Assembly: GCF_052055585.1 (NCBI RefSeq)
Contig: NZ_CP170485.1
Span: 2,108,001-2,172,000, forward strand
Reading direction: 5' to 3'
DNA from: Oceanicaulis sp052055585
Lineage (GTDB): Bacteria; Pseudomonadota; Alphaproteobacteria; Caulobacterales; Maricaulaceae
Length of the DNA: 64,000 bases
Part shown: one piece after another, positions 7,528 to 16,632 of the stretch
Position numbering within the stretch: position 1 is the first letter of the stretch
How the letters are laid out: every line of letters begins with the position of its first letter
The notes under the pieces: model-generated
The model's input: only the letters and a program-made list of their open reading frames with translations
Told to the model about the DNA's origin: nothing
Databases searched by the model: none
Translations under genes and position numbers: made by a program

Positions 7528-8634
7528 CTACAAAAGCCGCGTCTCCAGCCCCAGCTTCGCCGCCTTCATCATCACGCTGGGCAGCCCCGCCTCTTTCAGC
7601 TCTGACAAAGCCGTCCAGCCGCCCTCTTCCGGCGTCCAGCCCGCGGGCGCGATCGCGCACAGCACGTCAAGCTCCAGCGCAAAGTGCGTGAACACATGGC
7701 GCACCTGACCGGCGTTTCGCCAGTCCGCCTCAAACGGCGCAGCGCTCGCGACCTCCTCCTCTGAAACCCCGCCTTCGCGCCAGTCCGTTCCCGGCACTTC
7801 CATCATCGCGCCCAGAAGCCCCGTCTCAGGCCGACGGCGCAGCCAGATGGCGCCGTCGCGCAATATATGAAAACAGGCGCCGTGACGCACGGGCTTGGGC
7901 TTTTTCTTCTCTTTCAAGGGATAGCGGGTCTGATCGCCTTCGGCCCGCGCTGCGCACCAGTGTGACCACGGACACGCCGCGCAATCGGGAGATTTCGGCG
8001 TACACACGGTCGCCCCGAGATCCATGATCGCCTGCGCATAGTCGCCGGGTCGCTCAACCGAGGCGAACCCAGCCGCAATCGCCTTGATCTGCGGCTTGGC
8101 TTTCGGCAGCGGCGTCTGAAGCCGGACCATGCGGGTGATCACCCGCTCCACATTGCCATCCACCACGCTGGCGGGCTGGTCAAAGGCGGCTGCGCGGATG
8201 GCGTTTGCGGTGTAATCGCCCACGCCCGGCAGGGCCAGAAGCCCCTCAAGATCGCTGGGGAACGCACCCGCCAGCTCATAGGCGACATTTTGCGCGCAAG
8301 CGTGCAGATTGCGGGCGCGGGCGTAGTATCCAAGCCCCGCCCAGGCCGCCAGCACATCCTCACGCGGGGCGTTCGCCAGATGCGTCACCGTCGGCCAGCG
8401 CGTCAGGAAACGCTCCCAATAGGGCGTGGCATGCGGCACGGTCGTCTGCTGCAGCATGATTTCCGACAGCCAGACCGCATAGGGATCGGCGACCGCGCCC
8501 GTCTCACGGTCTTCAGGCCGGATGCGCCAGGGCAGGCTGCGCCCTTCTCGGTCATACCAGTCCAGAAGCGCAGCTTGCAGATCCGGGGCAGGCAGCGCGG
8601 GCTGTGCGGATGGCGGCACGGGTTGTCCTCTCAT
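7528..8634 (-). CDS. mutY: A/G-specific adenine DNA glycosylase
   Basis: Removes adenine mispaired with 8-oxoguanine. From the ATG at 8634 it is 368 residues. LSEIMLQQTTV holds the catalytic Glu, LPGVGDYTANA is the helix-hairpin-helix, and VVDGNVERV carries the catalytic Asp. The iron-sulfur loop is CTPKSPDCAACPWSHWC (C-x6-C-x2-C-x5-C). The C-terminal third, from about KPVRHGACFHIL, is the MutT-like domain that reads 8-oxoG. The open frame runs 29 codons further upstream, but that leader is not conserved-looking and would overlap the divergent DUF721 gene. The mutY, DUF721, dsbA, smc order is common in alphaproteobacteria. Confidence 0.95.
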   Translation of the reverse strand: MRGQPVPPSAQPALPAPDLQAALLDWYDREGRSLPWRIRPEDRETGAVADPYAVWLSEIMLQQTTVPHATPYWERFLTRWPTVTHLANAPREDVLAAWAGLGYYARARNLHACAQNVAYELAGAFPSDLEGLLALPGVGDYTANAIRAAAFDQPASVVDGNVERVITRMVRLQTPLPKAKPQIKAIAAGFASVERPGDYAQAIMDLGATVCTPKSPDCAACPWSHWCAARAEGDQTRYPLKEKKKPKPVRHGACFHILRDGAIWLRRRPETGLLGAMMEVPGTDWREGGVSEEEVASAAPFEADWRNAGQVRHVFTHFALELDVLCAIAPAGWTPEEGGWTALSELKEAGLPSVMMKAAKLGLETRLL

Positions 8635-8672
8635 GCTTGCCAGAACGGCGTGACGGCGCGATGGTGCGCACC

Positions 8673-9248
8673 ATGAAGCGACCGCCCCTTTCGTCAACGC
8701 CGAACCGGCATCTGATCGCACGCGGAACCCGCACGTCGCGTGACGAGGCGGACGCGTCGGCCTGGATGAGCGAACACCGGGGCCGCGCCGCTATCAAGCC
8801 TCCGCCGAGTGTAGATCGCGCCATGAGTGCGCTGATCAAGCCATTGTCGCAGAAATTCTCAGGCCCCACCCGTCACGAGCTGGACGCGCAATGGGCCGAG
8901 ATTGTCGGCCCGCAACTGGCGAAGCTGACCCGACCGGAGAAATTCCAGTCTGGCGCCCTGGTCGTTCGGGCCCAGGGCCCCGCCGCAACGCTGGTGGAGG
9001 CGCAATCGGCCCAGATACTGGCGCGGGTCGCGGCCTATTCGGGCAAGAAGCCGAGCAAGCTGAAGATCATTCAGGGCCCGCTCAATTCTGCGCCGAAACC
9101 CAAAGCCCGTCCCGTCACAAACCGGATCATCAAGGTCACATCTGCGTCAGAGCGGACGCTGACCCTTGAAGAAACGCTTGAAAACTGGCGCAAAGAGATC
9201 GAACGGCGTGAAGGCGTCAGCCTGCCGCCCAAATCCACACGCGACTGA
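8673..9248 (+). CDS. DUF721 protein (DciA-like)
   Basis: A 191-residue protein of the DUF721 family, whose founding members (DciA) load the replicative helicase DnaB in bacteria that lack DnaC. The conserved domain is in the middle: LIKPLSQKFSGPT, then ELDAQWAEIVGPQLAKLTRPEKF, then GALVVRAQGPAATLVEAQS, which matches the DUF721 core. The N- and C-terminal parts are basic and look disordered. The start is uncertain: ATG 8673 is chosen because earlier in-frame starts (8661, 8604) overlap the divergent mutY leader. The helicase-loader role is inferred from the family, not visible in the sequence. Confidence 0.8.
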   Translation: MKRPPLSSTPNRHLIARGTRTSRDEADASAWMSEHRGRAAIKPPPSVDRAMSALIKPLSQKFSGPTRHELDAQWAEIVGPQLAKLTRPEKFQSGALVVRAQGPAATLVEAQSAQILARVAAYSGKKPSKLKIIQGPLNSAPKPKARPVTNRIIKVTSASERTLTLEETLENWRKEIERREGVSLPPKSTRD

Positions 9249-9265
9249 CGCAACCGGAGACTGAT

Positions 9266-9988
9266 GTGTTGTCACTGACCCGCCGCGGCCTGACCGCGAT
9301 CGCCGCCGCCCTGTTCGTATCCGGCGCCGCCCTGGCGCAGAACGCCACCACGCTCTCCCAGGCTGAGGCCGGGCAAGTGCGCGCGACCGACCGCGTGATG
9401 GGCGAAGCCGACGCCCCCGTGACCTTCATCGAATACGGATCCGTCGCCTGCAGTCATTGCGCTCATTTTCAGGAAGTGGGCTTCCCCGCCGTTCGCGAAG
9501 CGATCGATGCGGGCGATGTGCGCTTTGTCTTTCGCGAGATGATCACCGGCCAGCCCAATATCGCCATCGCCGGTTTCGCCCTGGCCAACTGTGCGCCGGA
9601 CAACCAGTATTTCGAGGTCATCGACGCGATGTTCCTGAACATGCGCTCGATCTATGAAGCCATGCAGACCGGCGAGGCGCTGGACCGCTATAATGAAATC
9701 GCGAGCGAGTTCGGCTTCAGCCCTGAAGACGTGCAGGCATGCTTCAGCAATGAACAAGCCGTCATTGCGGTTCAGGAGCACAACAGGCAGGCGGCTGAAG
9801 ACGGCGTGCGCTCCACCCCCTATTTCATCATCAATGGCGACCATCTGATCGCCGAAGAAAATGGATCCGGTGAAGGCTATGTCTACACCGTGAACGGCCA
9901 GCCGCTCGCCGATTCACAAGGCGTCATCCCCGCAGACCACGAGGCCGCAACCGTTCGCCGCATCATCGCCCTGTATAAGGGCGAGTGA
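9266..9988 (+). CDS. DsbA-family periplasmic thioredoxin-fold protein, CSHC type
   Basis: A 240-residue thiol-disulfide oxidoreductase. The N-terminus (RRGLTAIAAALFVSGAALAQ) is a cleavable signal peptide. The active site is CSHC in SVACSHCAHF. The cis-proline loop is STPYFIING. A helical insertion between them carries two more cysteines (LANCAPDN and VQACFSN). The start is GTG at 9266 behind GGAGA. The neighbour at 10067 is a clear paralogue with a different active-site dipeptide. Such DsbA-like genes directly upstream of smc are conserved in alphaproteobacteria. Function as oxidase or isomerase cannot be decided from sequence. Confidence 0.9.
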   Translation: MLSLTRRGLTAIAAALFVSGAALAQNATTLSQAEAGQVRATDRVMGEADAPVTFIEYGSVACSHCAHFQEVGFPAVREAIDAGDVRFVFREMITGQPNIAIAGFALANCAPDNQYFEVIDAMFLNMRSIYEAMQTGEALDRYNEIASEFGFSPEDVQACFSNEQAVIAVQEHNRQAAEDGVRSTPYFIINGDHLIAEENGSGEGYVYTVNGQPLADSQGVIPADHEAATVRRIIALYKGE

Positions 9989-10066
9989 GCCCGCTAAGCT
10001 GACCTGAATTCAAAGACCGGCGCGCTATTCCGATGCCGGCCAGACACCCTGATTGGAGTTGATCAC

Positions 10067-10789
10067 GTGACGACTTTCACCCGCCGCGCCCTCACCCTCG
10101 CCGCCGCAGTCGCCGGCGCCGTGATGCTGACCGCCTGTTCGGGCGGCGGCGCCTCGGACGGTCATTCCTCCTATGAGCGCGAAGGCGATCGCGGCGTTGG
10201 TCCCGCGGGCGCTCCGGTGACCATCATTGAGTACGCCTCCACCTCCTGCCCGGGCTGCGCCGCCTTTCACGCCCAGGGCAAGCCTGCCATTGATGACGCC
10301 GTTGAACGCGGCGATGTCCGCTTCGTCTTCCGCGAAATGCTGACCGGCCAGCCCAACCTCGCCCGCGCCGGCTTCATGCTGGCCCGCTGCGCGCCTGAAG
10401 ATCAGTACATGGAGGTTCTGGACGTTCTGTTTGAACAGCAACGCGCCCTGTTCAGCGCCATGCAGCAAGGCAATGCGCAAGGCCAGTTCCAGTCCATCGC
10501 CCGCTCGGCCGGCTTCTCGGACGAGGATTTCCGCGCCTGCATGACCAATCAGGAAATCCTGGAAGCCGTGGAAGAAGCCAACCTGCAGGCCGTCCGCGAC
10601 GGCATCGGCTCGACCCCGAGCTTCATCATCAACGGCCAGCATCTGGAACAGGAAGCGGGCGCTGAAGGCCCGGTCTATGCGGTCGACGGCGAGATCCTGA
10701 TCGACGACCAGGGCGAAATCCCCGCCTCGTTTTCCCGAGACACCTGGGACCGAATCATCGCCCTATTCAAAGCGCGTGCGGAAGGCTAG
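10067..10789 (+). CDS. DsbA-family lipoprotein, CPGC type
   Basis: Paralogue of the preceding gene and the same length (240 residues). The N-terminus is different: a hydrophobic stretch ending MLTACSGGG, a lipobox with the acylated Cys at about residue 25, so this copy is probably membrane-anchored while the first is soluble. The active site is CPGC (STSCPGCAAF) and the cis-proline loop is STPSFIING. The middle is highly similar to the upstream copy (RFVFREMLTGQPN against RFVFREMITGQPN). The start is GTG at 10067 behind TTGGAG. The two extra cysteines of the helical insertion (LARCAPED, FRACMTN) are conserved with its paralogue. smc begins 137 bases downstream. Confidence 0.9.
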   Translation: MTTFTRRALTLAAAVAGAVMLTACSGGGASDGHSSYEREGDRGVGPAGAPVTIIEYASTSCPGCAAFHAQGKPAIDDAVERGDVRFVFREMLTGQPNLARAGFMLARCAPEDQYMEVLDVLFEQQRALFSAMQQGNAQGQFQSIARSAGFSDEDFRACMTNQEILEAVEEANLQAVRDGIGSTPSFIINGQHLEQEAGAEGPVYAVDGEILIDDQGEIPASFSRDTWDRIIALFKARAEG

Positions 10790-10926
10790 CCTTCCCGCGC
10801 AGACCTTTTGCAGGCGGTCTCCCCTCAGATCGCCTGCGAAGGGTTTACGCCGAAACAGGTTTCGGCAGGGATGGCGGCGACTGACAGACCGGAAAACCGG
10901 CGTTCAGCGCCAGTGGAGGTCTGAGG

Positions 10927-13900
10927 TTGAAGTTCACCCAGCTGCGCCTGGCCGGCTTCAAATCGTTTGTTGACCCGACCGAGCTGCGGATCGACGCCGG
11001 ATTGACCGGCATTATCGGTCCCAATGGCTGCGGTAAATCCAACCTGCTTGAAGCCCTGCGCTGGGTGATGGGCGCCACCTCGGCGAAATCCCTGCGCGGC
11101 GGCGGCATGGAAGACGTGATATTCGCCGGCACTGACAGCCGTCCGGCCCGCAACCATGCCGAAGTCACCCTCGTCGTCGACAATACCGACAAGCGCGCCC
11201 CGGCCCGTTTCAATGATCATGACATGCTCGAGGTCGTCCGCCGGATCACGCGCGGCAAGGGCTCGGATTACAAGATCAATGGCGAGGAAGTCCGCGCCAA
11301 GGATGTCCAGCTGCTGTTCGCCGATGCGGGCACGGGCGCAAACTCGCCCGCTCTCGTGCGTCAGGGCCAGATCAGCGAACTGATCAACGCCAAGCCTGAA
11401 AACCGCCGCCGGGTGCTGGAAGAAGCGGCAGGCGTCGCCGGCCTGCGCGCCCGTCGCCGCGAGGCGCAGCTCAAGCTCGCCGCCGCCGAGACCAATCTCG
11501 ATCGCATTCTGGAAATCGTGGAGGACCTTGATAGCCGCCACGCCGCCCTGCAACGCCAGGCCAAGCAGGCGGGCCGCTATCGCGATCTCTCCCAGACCAT
11601 CCGTAATTTTGAAGCCCTGCTCTGGATTCGCCGCTGGAAAGAAGCCGGTGAAGCCGTCGAGACGGCGCGGCAGAAGCTCAAGGAAACCGACGCCGAGGCC
11701 GAGCTGGCCTTGCGCGCGTCAGCGGGCGCCATGATCGAGGCCGAGCAGGCCCAGAGCGCCGTTCAGCCCTTGCGCGAAGCCGAAGCGGAAGCCGCCGCCG
11801 CCCTGCGCCACACCGAACGCGCTCGCGACCAGCTGGAACGCGATATAGAAGCCGCCCGCGCCGCGATCAAACGCGGGCAAGCGCGCCTTATGGAGCTGAC
11901 CGGCACGCTCAAGCGCGAAAGCGAGCTTCTGGAAGAAGCCCAGGCCGCCCATGAGCGCCTGCATGGCCAGCTCAAGCATGCCCGCGATCAGGCGGCGGAT
12001 GATGCGAACGCCCAGACCCGCGCTGAAGCGGTGCTCACCGACGCCGACACCGACCGCGCCAAGGCCGAACAGCATCTCGACGCCGCGTCCAACGCCGTCG
12101 CCCAGATCAAGGCGCGACGGGACGGCGCCCAGCGTGAGCTGGATCAGGCCGAGCGTCAGGTCGCGACGCTTGTCACTGAAGCGGAGAACGCCCAGGCGAC
12201 GCTGGACCGGTTTGATGATGTTGTCGGCCCCGATCTTGAGAGCCTGCAGTCCGATGTGGATGACGCCAACGCAGCGGTTGAGGATCAATCCGGCCAGATC
12301 GCCAATCTCGATGAGGCCGCCGAGGCCGCCCGCAACACCGCTCAGACCGCGCGTGAGGAGGTCCAGCTCGCCCAGGCTGATGTGCGTGCGCTCGAGCGCG
12401 AAATCGCCGGGCTCGAACGCCTGCTGGCCAGCTCCGACGAAGGTGATCGCGCACTCGATGAAGTGCGCGCCTCTGCGGGCTATGAGCAGGCTCTGGCCGC
12501 TGCGCTCGGTGATGATCTGGAGGCCGGGCTCAACGCTTCTTCCGCCCGGCGCTGGCAAGGCGCCGAGATCGACCCGCCCGCCCTGCCCGATGGCGTGCAA
12601 TCGCTGTTTGAGCATGTGGACGCGCCCGCCGCCCTCTGGCCGCGTCTGAAAGCGATTGGCGTGGTGGATACGGCTGATCTTCAACGTCTGAGCCCACGCC
12701 TGCAACCGGGCCAGCGCCTTGTGACCAGGGAGGGCGCCCTGCGCCGCTGGGACGGCTTCGCCAGCGAGGCGGGCGCGCCGTCAGCCGCCGCCGTGCGTCT
12801 GGAAACCCGCAACCGTCTGGCCGATCTGGCGCCGCAACTCGACACCGCCCGCCGGGGCGCCGCGCGCGCCCAGACCCTGGCGGAAGAGAGCCATCAGGCG
12901 CGCCTGGACGCCGAAGCCGAACTCAATGAAGCGCGCTCGGCTCTGAAACAGGCCGAGAATCGCCGTCGCGACGCCGAGCAGGCCTTGTCTGCCGCGCGCG
13001 CCCAGGCCGCTCGCGCCGAGGCGCGCCGGGCAGGTCTGGTGGAATCGGTGGGCCGTGCACAGAGCCGACTTGAGACCGCCCGCAAGCTGCACGCCGCCGC
13101 ACAGGAGGCGCTTGAGGCGGTGAGCGGCGAGGATGATGGTCAGGATGCCCTTATAGCAGCGCGCGACCGCGCTGAACGCGCCCGTGGAAAGGCGGCGGAT
13201 GCGCGCGCCGCACTGGAATCGGTCAAACGCGAAGCCCAGGGCCGTCGTCACCGCATCGCCTCGCTGGAGCGCGAAGCAGCGGACTGGGATCGTCGCCATG
13301 AGCGCTCGAAAGATCAGGTCGAAGCGCTGAAATCCCAGATCAGCCAGACCGGGACCGAGCTTGAAACCGCCCGCAGCCAGCCCGAAACGCTGGAAGGCCA
13401 GCGCGATGCTATTCTGGATGCGCTGACCGAGGCCGAGAAAAAAGCCAGCCTTGCCCGCGAAGCCGTGCTCAATTCCGAATCGCTTCAACGCGAGAAGGAT
13501 GCGGCCCTGCGCGAAGCCGAGAAGATCAGCGCCAATGCGCGCGAAGCCCGCGCTGCGGCGCAGGCGCGACTGACGGCAGCGGAAGAACGTCTGACCGAAA
13601 CCACCGAACGGCTGGAAGACGCCACGGGCGAAGAACCGCGTGCGCTCGAACGGATCGCCGCAGGCAGCGAATTCGCCGAGCTGACATCGGATGAGCTGGA
13701 ACGGCGCCTGGATGAGGCCCGCCTCACCCGTGAGCGTCTGGGCGCGGTGAATTTGCGCGCCGATGAGGAAGCGCGAGAACTTGATTCTGAACGCACGCGA
13801 TTGTCGCGAGAACGCGATGACCTGCTGGAAGCCGTCGCGCGCTTGCGCAAGGCGGTCGACACGCTGTCACGCGAAGGCCGAGCCCGCCTTCTGGATGCGT

Positions 13901-14364
13901 TCGAAGTGGTGGACGGGCATTTCCGCACCCTGTTTGAAACATTGTTCGGCGGCGGCGCTGCAGAATTGCGCCTGACGGAAAACGATGATCCGCTGGAAGC
14001 GGGCCTTGAAATCTTCGCCTGCCCGCCGGGCAAGAAGATGGAGACGATGAGCCTGATGAGCGGCGGCGAACAGGCCCTGACCGCGACCGCGCTGATCTTT
14101 GCGGTCTTCCTGGTCAGCCCGGCGCCCGTGTGCGTGCTCGACGAGGTGGACGCCCCACTCGACGATGCGAACGTGGACCGCTATTGCGCCATGCTTGAGC
14201 AGATGCGGTCGATGACCGAGACCCGATTCCTCGTCATCACGCACAACCCGGTGACCATGAGCCGGATGAACCGTCTGTTCGGCGTGACCATGGGCGAAAG
14301 AGGCGTCTCGCAGCTTGTCTCGGTCAATCTGAGCTCGGCTGAAGAGATGCTGGCTGCGGAATAA
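10927..14364 (+). CDS. smc: Chromosome partition ATPase SMC
   Basis: A 1145-residue SMC protein that organises and segregates the chromosome with ScpA/ScpB (not in this window). The N-terminal head has GPNGCGKSN (Walker A, near residue 33). Two long coiled-coil arms flank a hinge at about residues 520-620. The C-terminal head has the signature LMSGGEQALTA and the Walker B stretch VCVLDEVDAPLDD. The start is TTG at 10927, supported by GGAGGTCTGAGG just upstream and by the fact that MKFTQLRLAGFKSF is the conserved SMC start. The hinge contains GQRLVTREGALRRWDGF, typical of alphaproteobacterial SMCs. I do not see the GGG-type glycine cluster of other hinges. Confidence 0.97.
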   Translation: MKFTQLRLAGFKSFVDPTELRIDAGLTGIIGPNGCGKSNLLEALRWVMGATSAKSLRGGGMEDVIFAGTDSRPARNHAEVTLVVDNTDKRAPARFNDHDMLEVVRRITRGKGSDYKINGEEVRAKDVQLLFADAGTGANSPALVRQGQISELINAKPENRRRVLEEAAGVAGLRARRREAQLKLAAAETNLDRILEIVEDLDSRHAALQRQAKQAGRYRDLSQTIRNFEALLWIRRWKEAGEAVETARQKLKETDAEAELALRASAGAMIEAEQAQSAVQPLREAEAEAAAALRHTERARDQLERDIEAARAAIKRGQARLMELTGTLKRESELLEEAQAAHERLHGQLKHARDQAADDANAQTRAEAVLTDADTDRAKAEQHLDAASNAVAQIKARRDGAQRELDQAERQVATLVTEAENAQATLDRFDDVVGPDLESLQSDVDDANAAVEDQSGQIANLDEAAEAARNTAQTAREEVQLAQADVRALEREIAGLERLLASSDEGDRALDEVRASAGYEQALAAALGDDLEAGLNASSARRWQGAEIDPPALPDGVQSLFEHVDAPAALWPRLKAIGVVDTADLQRLSPRLQPGQRLVTREGALRRWDGFASEAGAPSAAAVRLETRNRLADLAPQLDTARRGAARAQTLAEESHQARLDAEAELNEARSALKQAENRRRDAEQALSAARAQAARAEARRAGLVESVGRAQSRLETARKLHAAAQEALEAVSGEDDGQDALIAARDRAERARGKAADARAALESVKREAQGRRHRIASLEREAADWDRRHERSKDQVEALKSQISQTGTELETARSQPETLEGQRDAILDALTEAEKKASLAREAVLNSESLQREKDAALREAEKISANAREARAAAQARLTAAEERLTETTERLEDATGEEPRALERIAAGSEFAELTSDELERRLDEARLTRERLGAVNLRADEEARELDSERTRLSRERDDLLEAVARLRKAVDTLSREGRARLLDAFEVVDGHFRTLFETLFGGGAAELRLTENDDPLEAGLEIFACPPGKKMETMSLMSGGEQALTATALIFAVFLVSPAPVCVLDEVDAPLDDANVDRYCAMLEQMRSMTETRFLVITHNPVTMSRMNRLFGVTMGERGVSQLVSVNLSSAEEMLAAE

Positions 14365-14412
14365 TCCGCAAAGACTATAAAGTTCAACGAGTTAACTTGT
14401 CCGCAACCTTGC

Positions 14413-14441
14413 TTGACAGGGTATAGGCCCCCTTATAGGGT
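14413..14441 (+). promoter_or_regulatory. Predicted sigma-70 type promoter of the F0 ATP synthase operon
   Basis: TTGACA (14413-14418) is a perfect -35 box, and TAGGGT (14436-14441) is a possible -10 box after a 17-base spacer. The site is 44 bases upstream of the chosen atpI start. TATAGG at 14434 is an alternative -10 but leaves only 15 bases. Confidence 0.5.
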
Positions 14442-14484
14442 GCGCGCGCCTGTCGGGACTACCTCCGGGAGGTCGCCTGTCATC

Positions 14485-14802
14485 ATGGCTCACCGAGACG
14501 AACCGAACCAGAACCCTTCCGATCCCCACGACTTCGAGCGGCGTTTGAACGCCAAGCTTGAAGCCCGTCGGGCGAAGGAGGCCGCCTCAAACCCCTCTGG
14601 ATGGGGACAGGGCGTGCGCTATGGATCGGAATTCGCCGGAGGGGTTCTCGTTGGGGCTGGTCTGGGTTATTTGACCGACCAGATCTTCAACTGGACGCCC
14701 TGGGGCCTCCTGCTGGGTGTATTAATGGGTTTCGCAGCGGGCACTTTGAATGTAGTTCGCGCTGCGCAGAGCATGAACCAAAGCGACGACGCCTCGTCTT
14801 GA
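14485..14802 (+). CDS. atpI: ATP synthase F0 assembly protein AtpI
   Basis: A 105-residue membrane protein. The charged N-terminus (about 45 residues) is followed by two membrane segments around FAGGVLVGAGLGYLTDQIF and WGLLLGVLMGFAAGTLNVV. This is the arrangement of AtpI/gene1 proteins, which help assemble the c-ring. The ATG at 14485 (MAHRDEPNQ) is preferred over 24 codons of upstream frame because that stretch overlaps the promoter, and GGGAGG lies before it. First gene of the F0 operon, 65 bases ahead of atpB. Confidence 0.88.
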   Translation: MAHRDEPNQNPSDPHDFERRLNAKLEARRAKEAASNPSGWGQGVRYGSEFAGGVLVGAGLGYLTDQIFNWTPWGLLLGVLMGFAAGTLNVVRAAQSMNQSDDASS

Positions 14803-14867
14803 GACGCCCGGCGCTAAGGTTTGAAGTTGGAAACGCGGCGTGCGCGCCGTAGCACAAGGGGCCGGGT

Positions 14868-15644
14868 GTGGCTGACGCGACGAACCCGATCAAACAGTTC
14901 GAGATCCATCCGATCGCTGATTTCTCGATCGGCGGCTGGAATTTGTCCTTCACGAACTCCAGTTTCTTCATGGTGACGTCCGTGGTGCTGGTCGCCGGGC
15001 TGCTGTCGCTGGCGATGTCCAAGCGCGCGCTCGTGCCGGGCCGCGCCCAGTCGGTCGCCGAGCTGCTCTACGAATTCGTGGCCGGCATGATTCGCTCCAC
15101 CGCGGGTGACGCAGGCTTGAAATTCTTCCCCTTCGTGTTCACGCTGTTCGCCTTCATCCTGATGGGCAACATGCTGGGCATGTTCCCGTACTTCCCGGCT
15201 CCGGGTTTCCACGGCTTCACCTTCACCTCCCACATCATCGTCACCTTCGCGCTGGCGCTTCTGGTGATGGCGATCGTGATTGGCTATGGCGTCTTCAAGC
15301 ACGGCCTGAAATTCTTCTCGCTGTTCTTCCCGTCTGGCGTTCCGTGGCCCCTGTACATCCTTCTGACCCCGATCGAGATCATTTCGTTCCTGTCGCGTCC
15401 TGTGACTCTCGGGGTTCGTCTGTTCGCCAACATGCTGGCTGGCCACATTCTGCTGAAAGTGTTCGCCGGCTTCATCATCATGCTGGGTTCAGTGGGCGCT
15501 CTGGGCGTTATCGGCGCCGTCGCTCCGCTGATCATGGTCGTCGCGTTGACCTCGCTGGAATTCCTGGTGGCTTTCCTCCAGGCCTACGTGTTCGCCGTTC
15601 TGACCTGCATCTACCTTTCGGACGCACTGCACCCTGGTCACTAG
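14868..15644 (+). CDS. atpB: ATP synthase F0 subunit a
   Basis: Forms the proton channel against the c-ring. The 258-residue protein has several membrane segments. The essential arginine is in LGVRLFANMLAGHILLK near residue 182. PIKQFEIHPI near the N-terminus and LVAFLQAYVFAVLTCIYL at the C-terminus are typical of subunit a. The start is GTG at 14868. It is followed by atpE after 58 bases, with a GAGGAG ribosome site in front of atpE. The gene order matches the split F0/F1 arrangement of alphaproteobacteria; the F1 genes are not in this window. Confidence 0.97.
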   Translation: MADATNPIKQFEIHPIADFSIGGWNLSFTNSSFFMVTSVVLVAGLLSLAMSKRALVPGRAQSVAELLYEFVAGMIRSTAGDAGLKFFPFVFTLFAFILMGNMLGMFPYFPAPGFHGFTFTSHIIVTFALALLVMAIVIGYGVFKHGLKFFSLFFPSGVPWPLYILLTPIEIISFLSRPVTLGVRLFANMLAGHILLKVFAGFIIMLGSVGALGVIGAVAPLIMVVALTSLEFLVAFLQAYVFAVLTCIYLSDALHPGH

Positions 15645-15702
15645 GGGCGTTCGACAAGACCTACCTATCCATCCGCACCGACCACCTACGAGGAGTATCG
15701 AC

Positions 15703-15930
15703 ATGGAAGCGGAAGCCGCGAAATACATTGGCGCTGGCCTGGCCACCTTCGGCATGCTGGGCGCCGCTCTGGGCGTGGGCAACATCTTCTCCAGCTTCCT
15801 GGCTGGCGCCCTGCGCAACCCGTCCGCCGCGCAAGGCCAGTTCGGCAACCTGATCTTCGGCTTCGCCGTGACCGAAGCGCTGGGCATCTTCTCGCTGCTC
15901 ATCGCACTGCTGCTGCTGTTCGTGGTCTAA
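15703..15930 (+). CDS. atpE: ATP synthase F0 subunit c
   Basis: A 75-residue hairpin of two membrane helices that builds the proton-driven ring. Helix 1 carries the glycine-rich motif (GAALGVGNIFSSF), the loop is LRNPSAAQGQ, and helix 2 has the ion-binding Glu in FAVTEALGIFSLL. The Arg-containing polar loop that contacts the F1 stalk is present. A strong AGGAG site precedes the ATG, as expected for the most abundant F0 subunit. A hairpin follows the stop codon at 15960-15997. Confidence 0.97.
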   Translation: MEAEAAKYIGAGLATFGMLGAALGVGNIFSSFLAGALRNPSAAQGQFGNLIFGFAVTEALGIFSLLIALLLLFVV

Positions 15931-15954
15931 TAGACCTCGACTGAACAGCCCTCG

Positions 15955-15997
15955 TTCCGGCCGGAAGGCGCGCGAAGCATCGCCGCGTCTTTCCGGC
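15955..15997 (+). promoter_or_regulatory. Intercistronic stem-loop after atpE
   Basis: GCCGGAA at 15960-15966 pairs with TTCCGGC at 15991-15997, enclosing a GC-rich loop; TTCCGG/CCGGAA at 15955-15966 is also self-complementary. It lies in the 138-base gap between atpE and the b' gene with no U-tract. It could stabilise the atpE transcript end and set subunit ratios (inference). Confidence 0.4.
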
Positions 15998-16068
15998 TTG
16001 GGGCGTTCTATAGTGTCGGGCTTACGGTAAGCTCGAGCTAGTTTAGCCTTTGCGCAAGGGAGGCCGCC

Positions 16069-16629
16069 GTGCTGGCGCCGGAGTCCCATTCCGAACACGT
16101 CGAAGCTGCAGGACACGCTGCTGACGCCGCTCATGGCGGTGGTGCGTTCCCCCCCTTCGACCCGACCTATTTCGCTTCGCAGCTGTTCTGGCTCGCGATC
16201 AGCTTCATCGTCCTGTACGTGCTGCTGAGCCGTTTTGTCCTGCCGCGTATCGGCGGGGCGATTGAAGAACGCCGCGATCGCATCGCTGATGATCTCGACA
16301 CCGCCGCGCAACTGAAAGCGCAGGCTGACGAGACCGTTCGCGCCTACGAGAAATCCCTGGCTGACGCCCGCGCCAAGGCGCATTCGGTGGCTGCAGAGGC
16401 GAAAGCCGCTGCCGACGCTGAAGTGGCCGACGCCATCCGCAAGGCAGACGCCGAGCTGGAAGCCAAGCTGGCCGAATCCGAAGACCGCATCCGCGTGTCT
16501 CGCGACGCCGCCCTTGGCGAAGTGCGCACCATCGCGGCCGGCGCCGCCGTGGTCGCCGTCGAGCACCTGGCCGGCCTTGAGGTGTCTGAAGACGACGCGG
16601 CGAAAGCCGTCGACGCGGTGAAGGAGTAA
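16069..16629 (+). CDS. ATP synthase F0 subunit b'
   Basis: A 186-residue peripheral-stalk subunit. A histidine-rich N-terminus (about 45 residues) precedes one membrane helix (SQLFWLAISFIVLYVLLSRF). After this comes a long charged coiled coil rich in Ala, Glu and Lys. PRIGGAIEERRDRIADDLDT is typical of the b' form of photosynthetic and alphaproteobacterial ATP synthases, distinct from the standard b encoded next. The start is GTG at 16069 after AAGGGAGG. Four bases separate its stop from the start of the b gene, so the pair is translated together to give the b-b' heterodimer. Confidence 0.94.
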   Translation: MLAPESHSEHVEAAGHAADAAHGGGAFPPFDPTYFASQLFWLAISFIVLYVLLSRFVLPRIGGAIEERRDRIADDLDTAAQLKAQADETVRAYEKSLADARAKAHSVAAEAKAAADAEVADAIRKADAELEAKLAESEDRIRVSRDAALGEVRTIAAGAAVVAVEHLAGLEVSEDDAAKAVDAVKE

Positions 16630-16632
16630 GTC

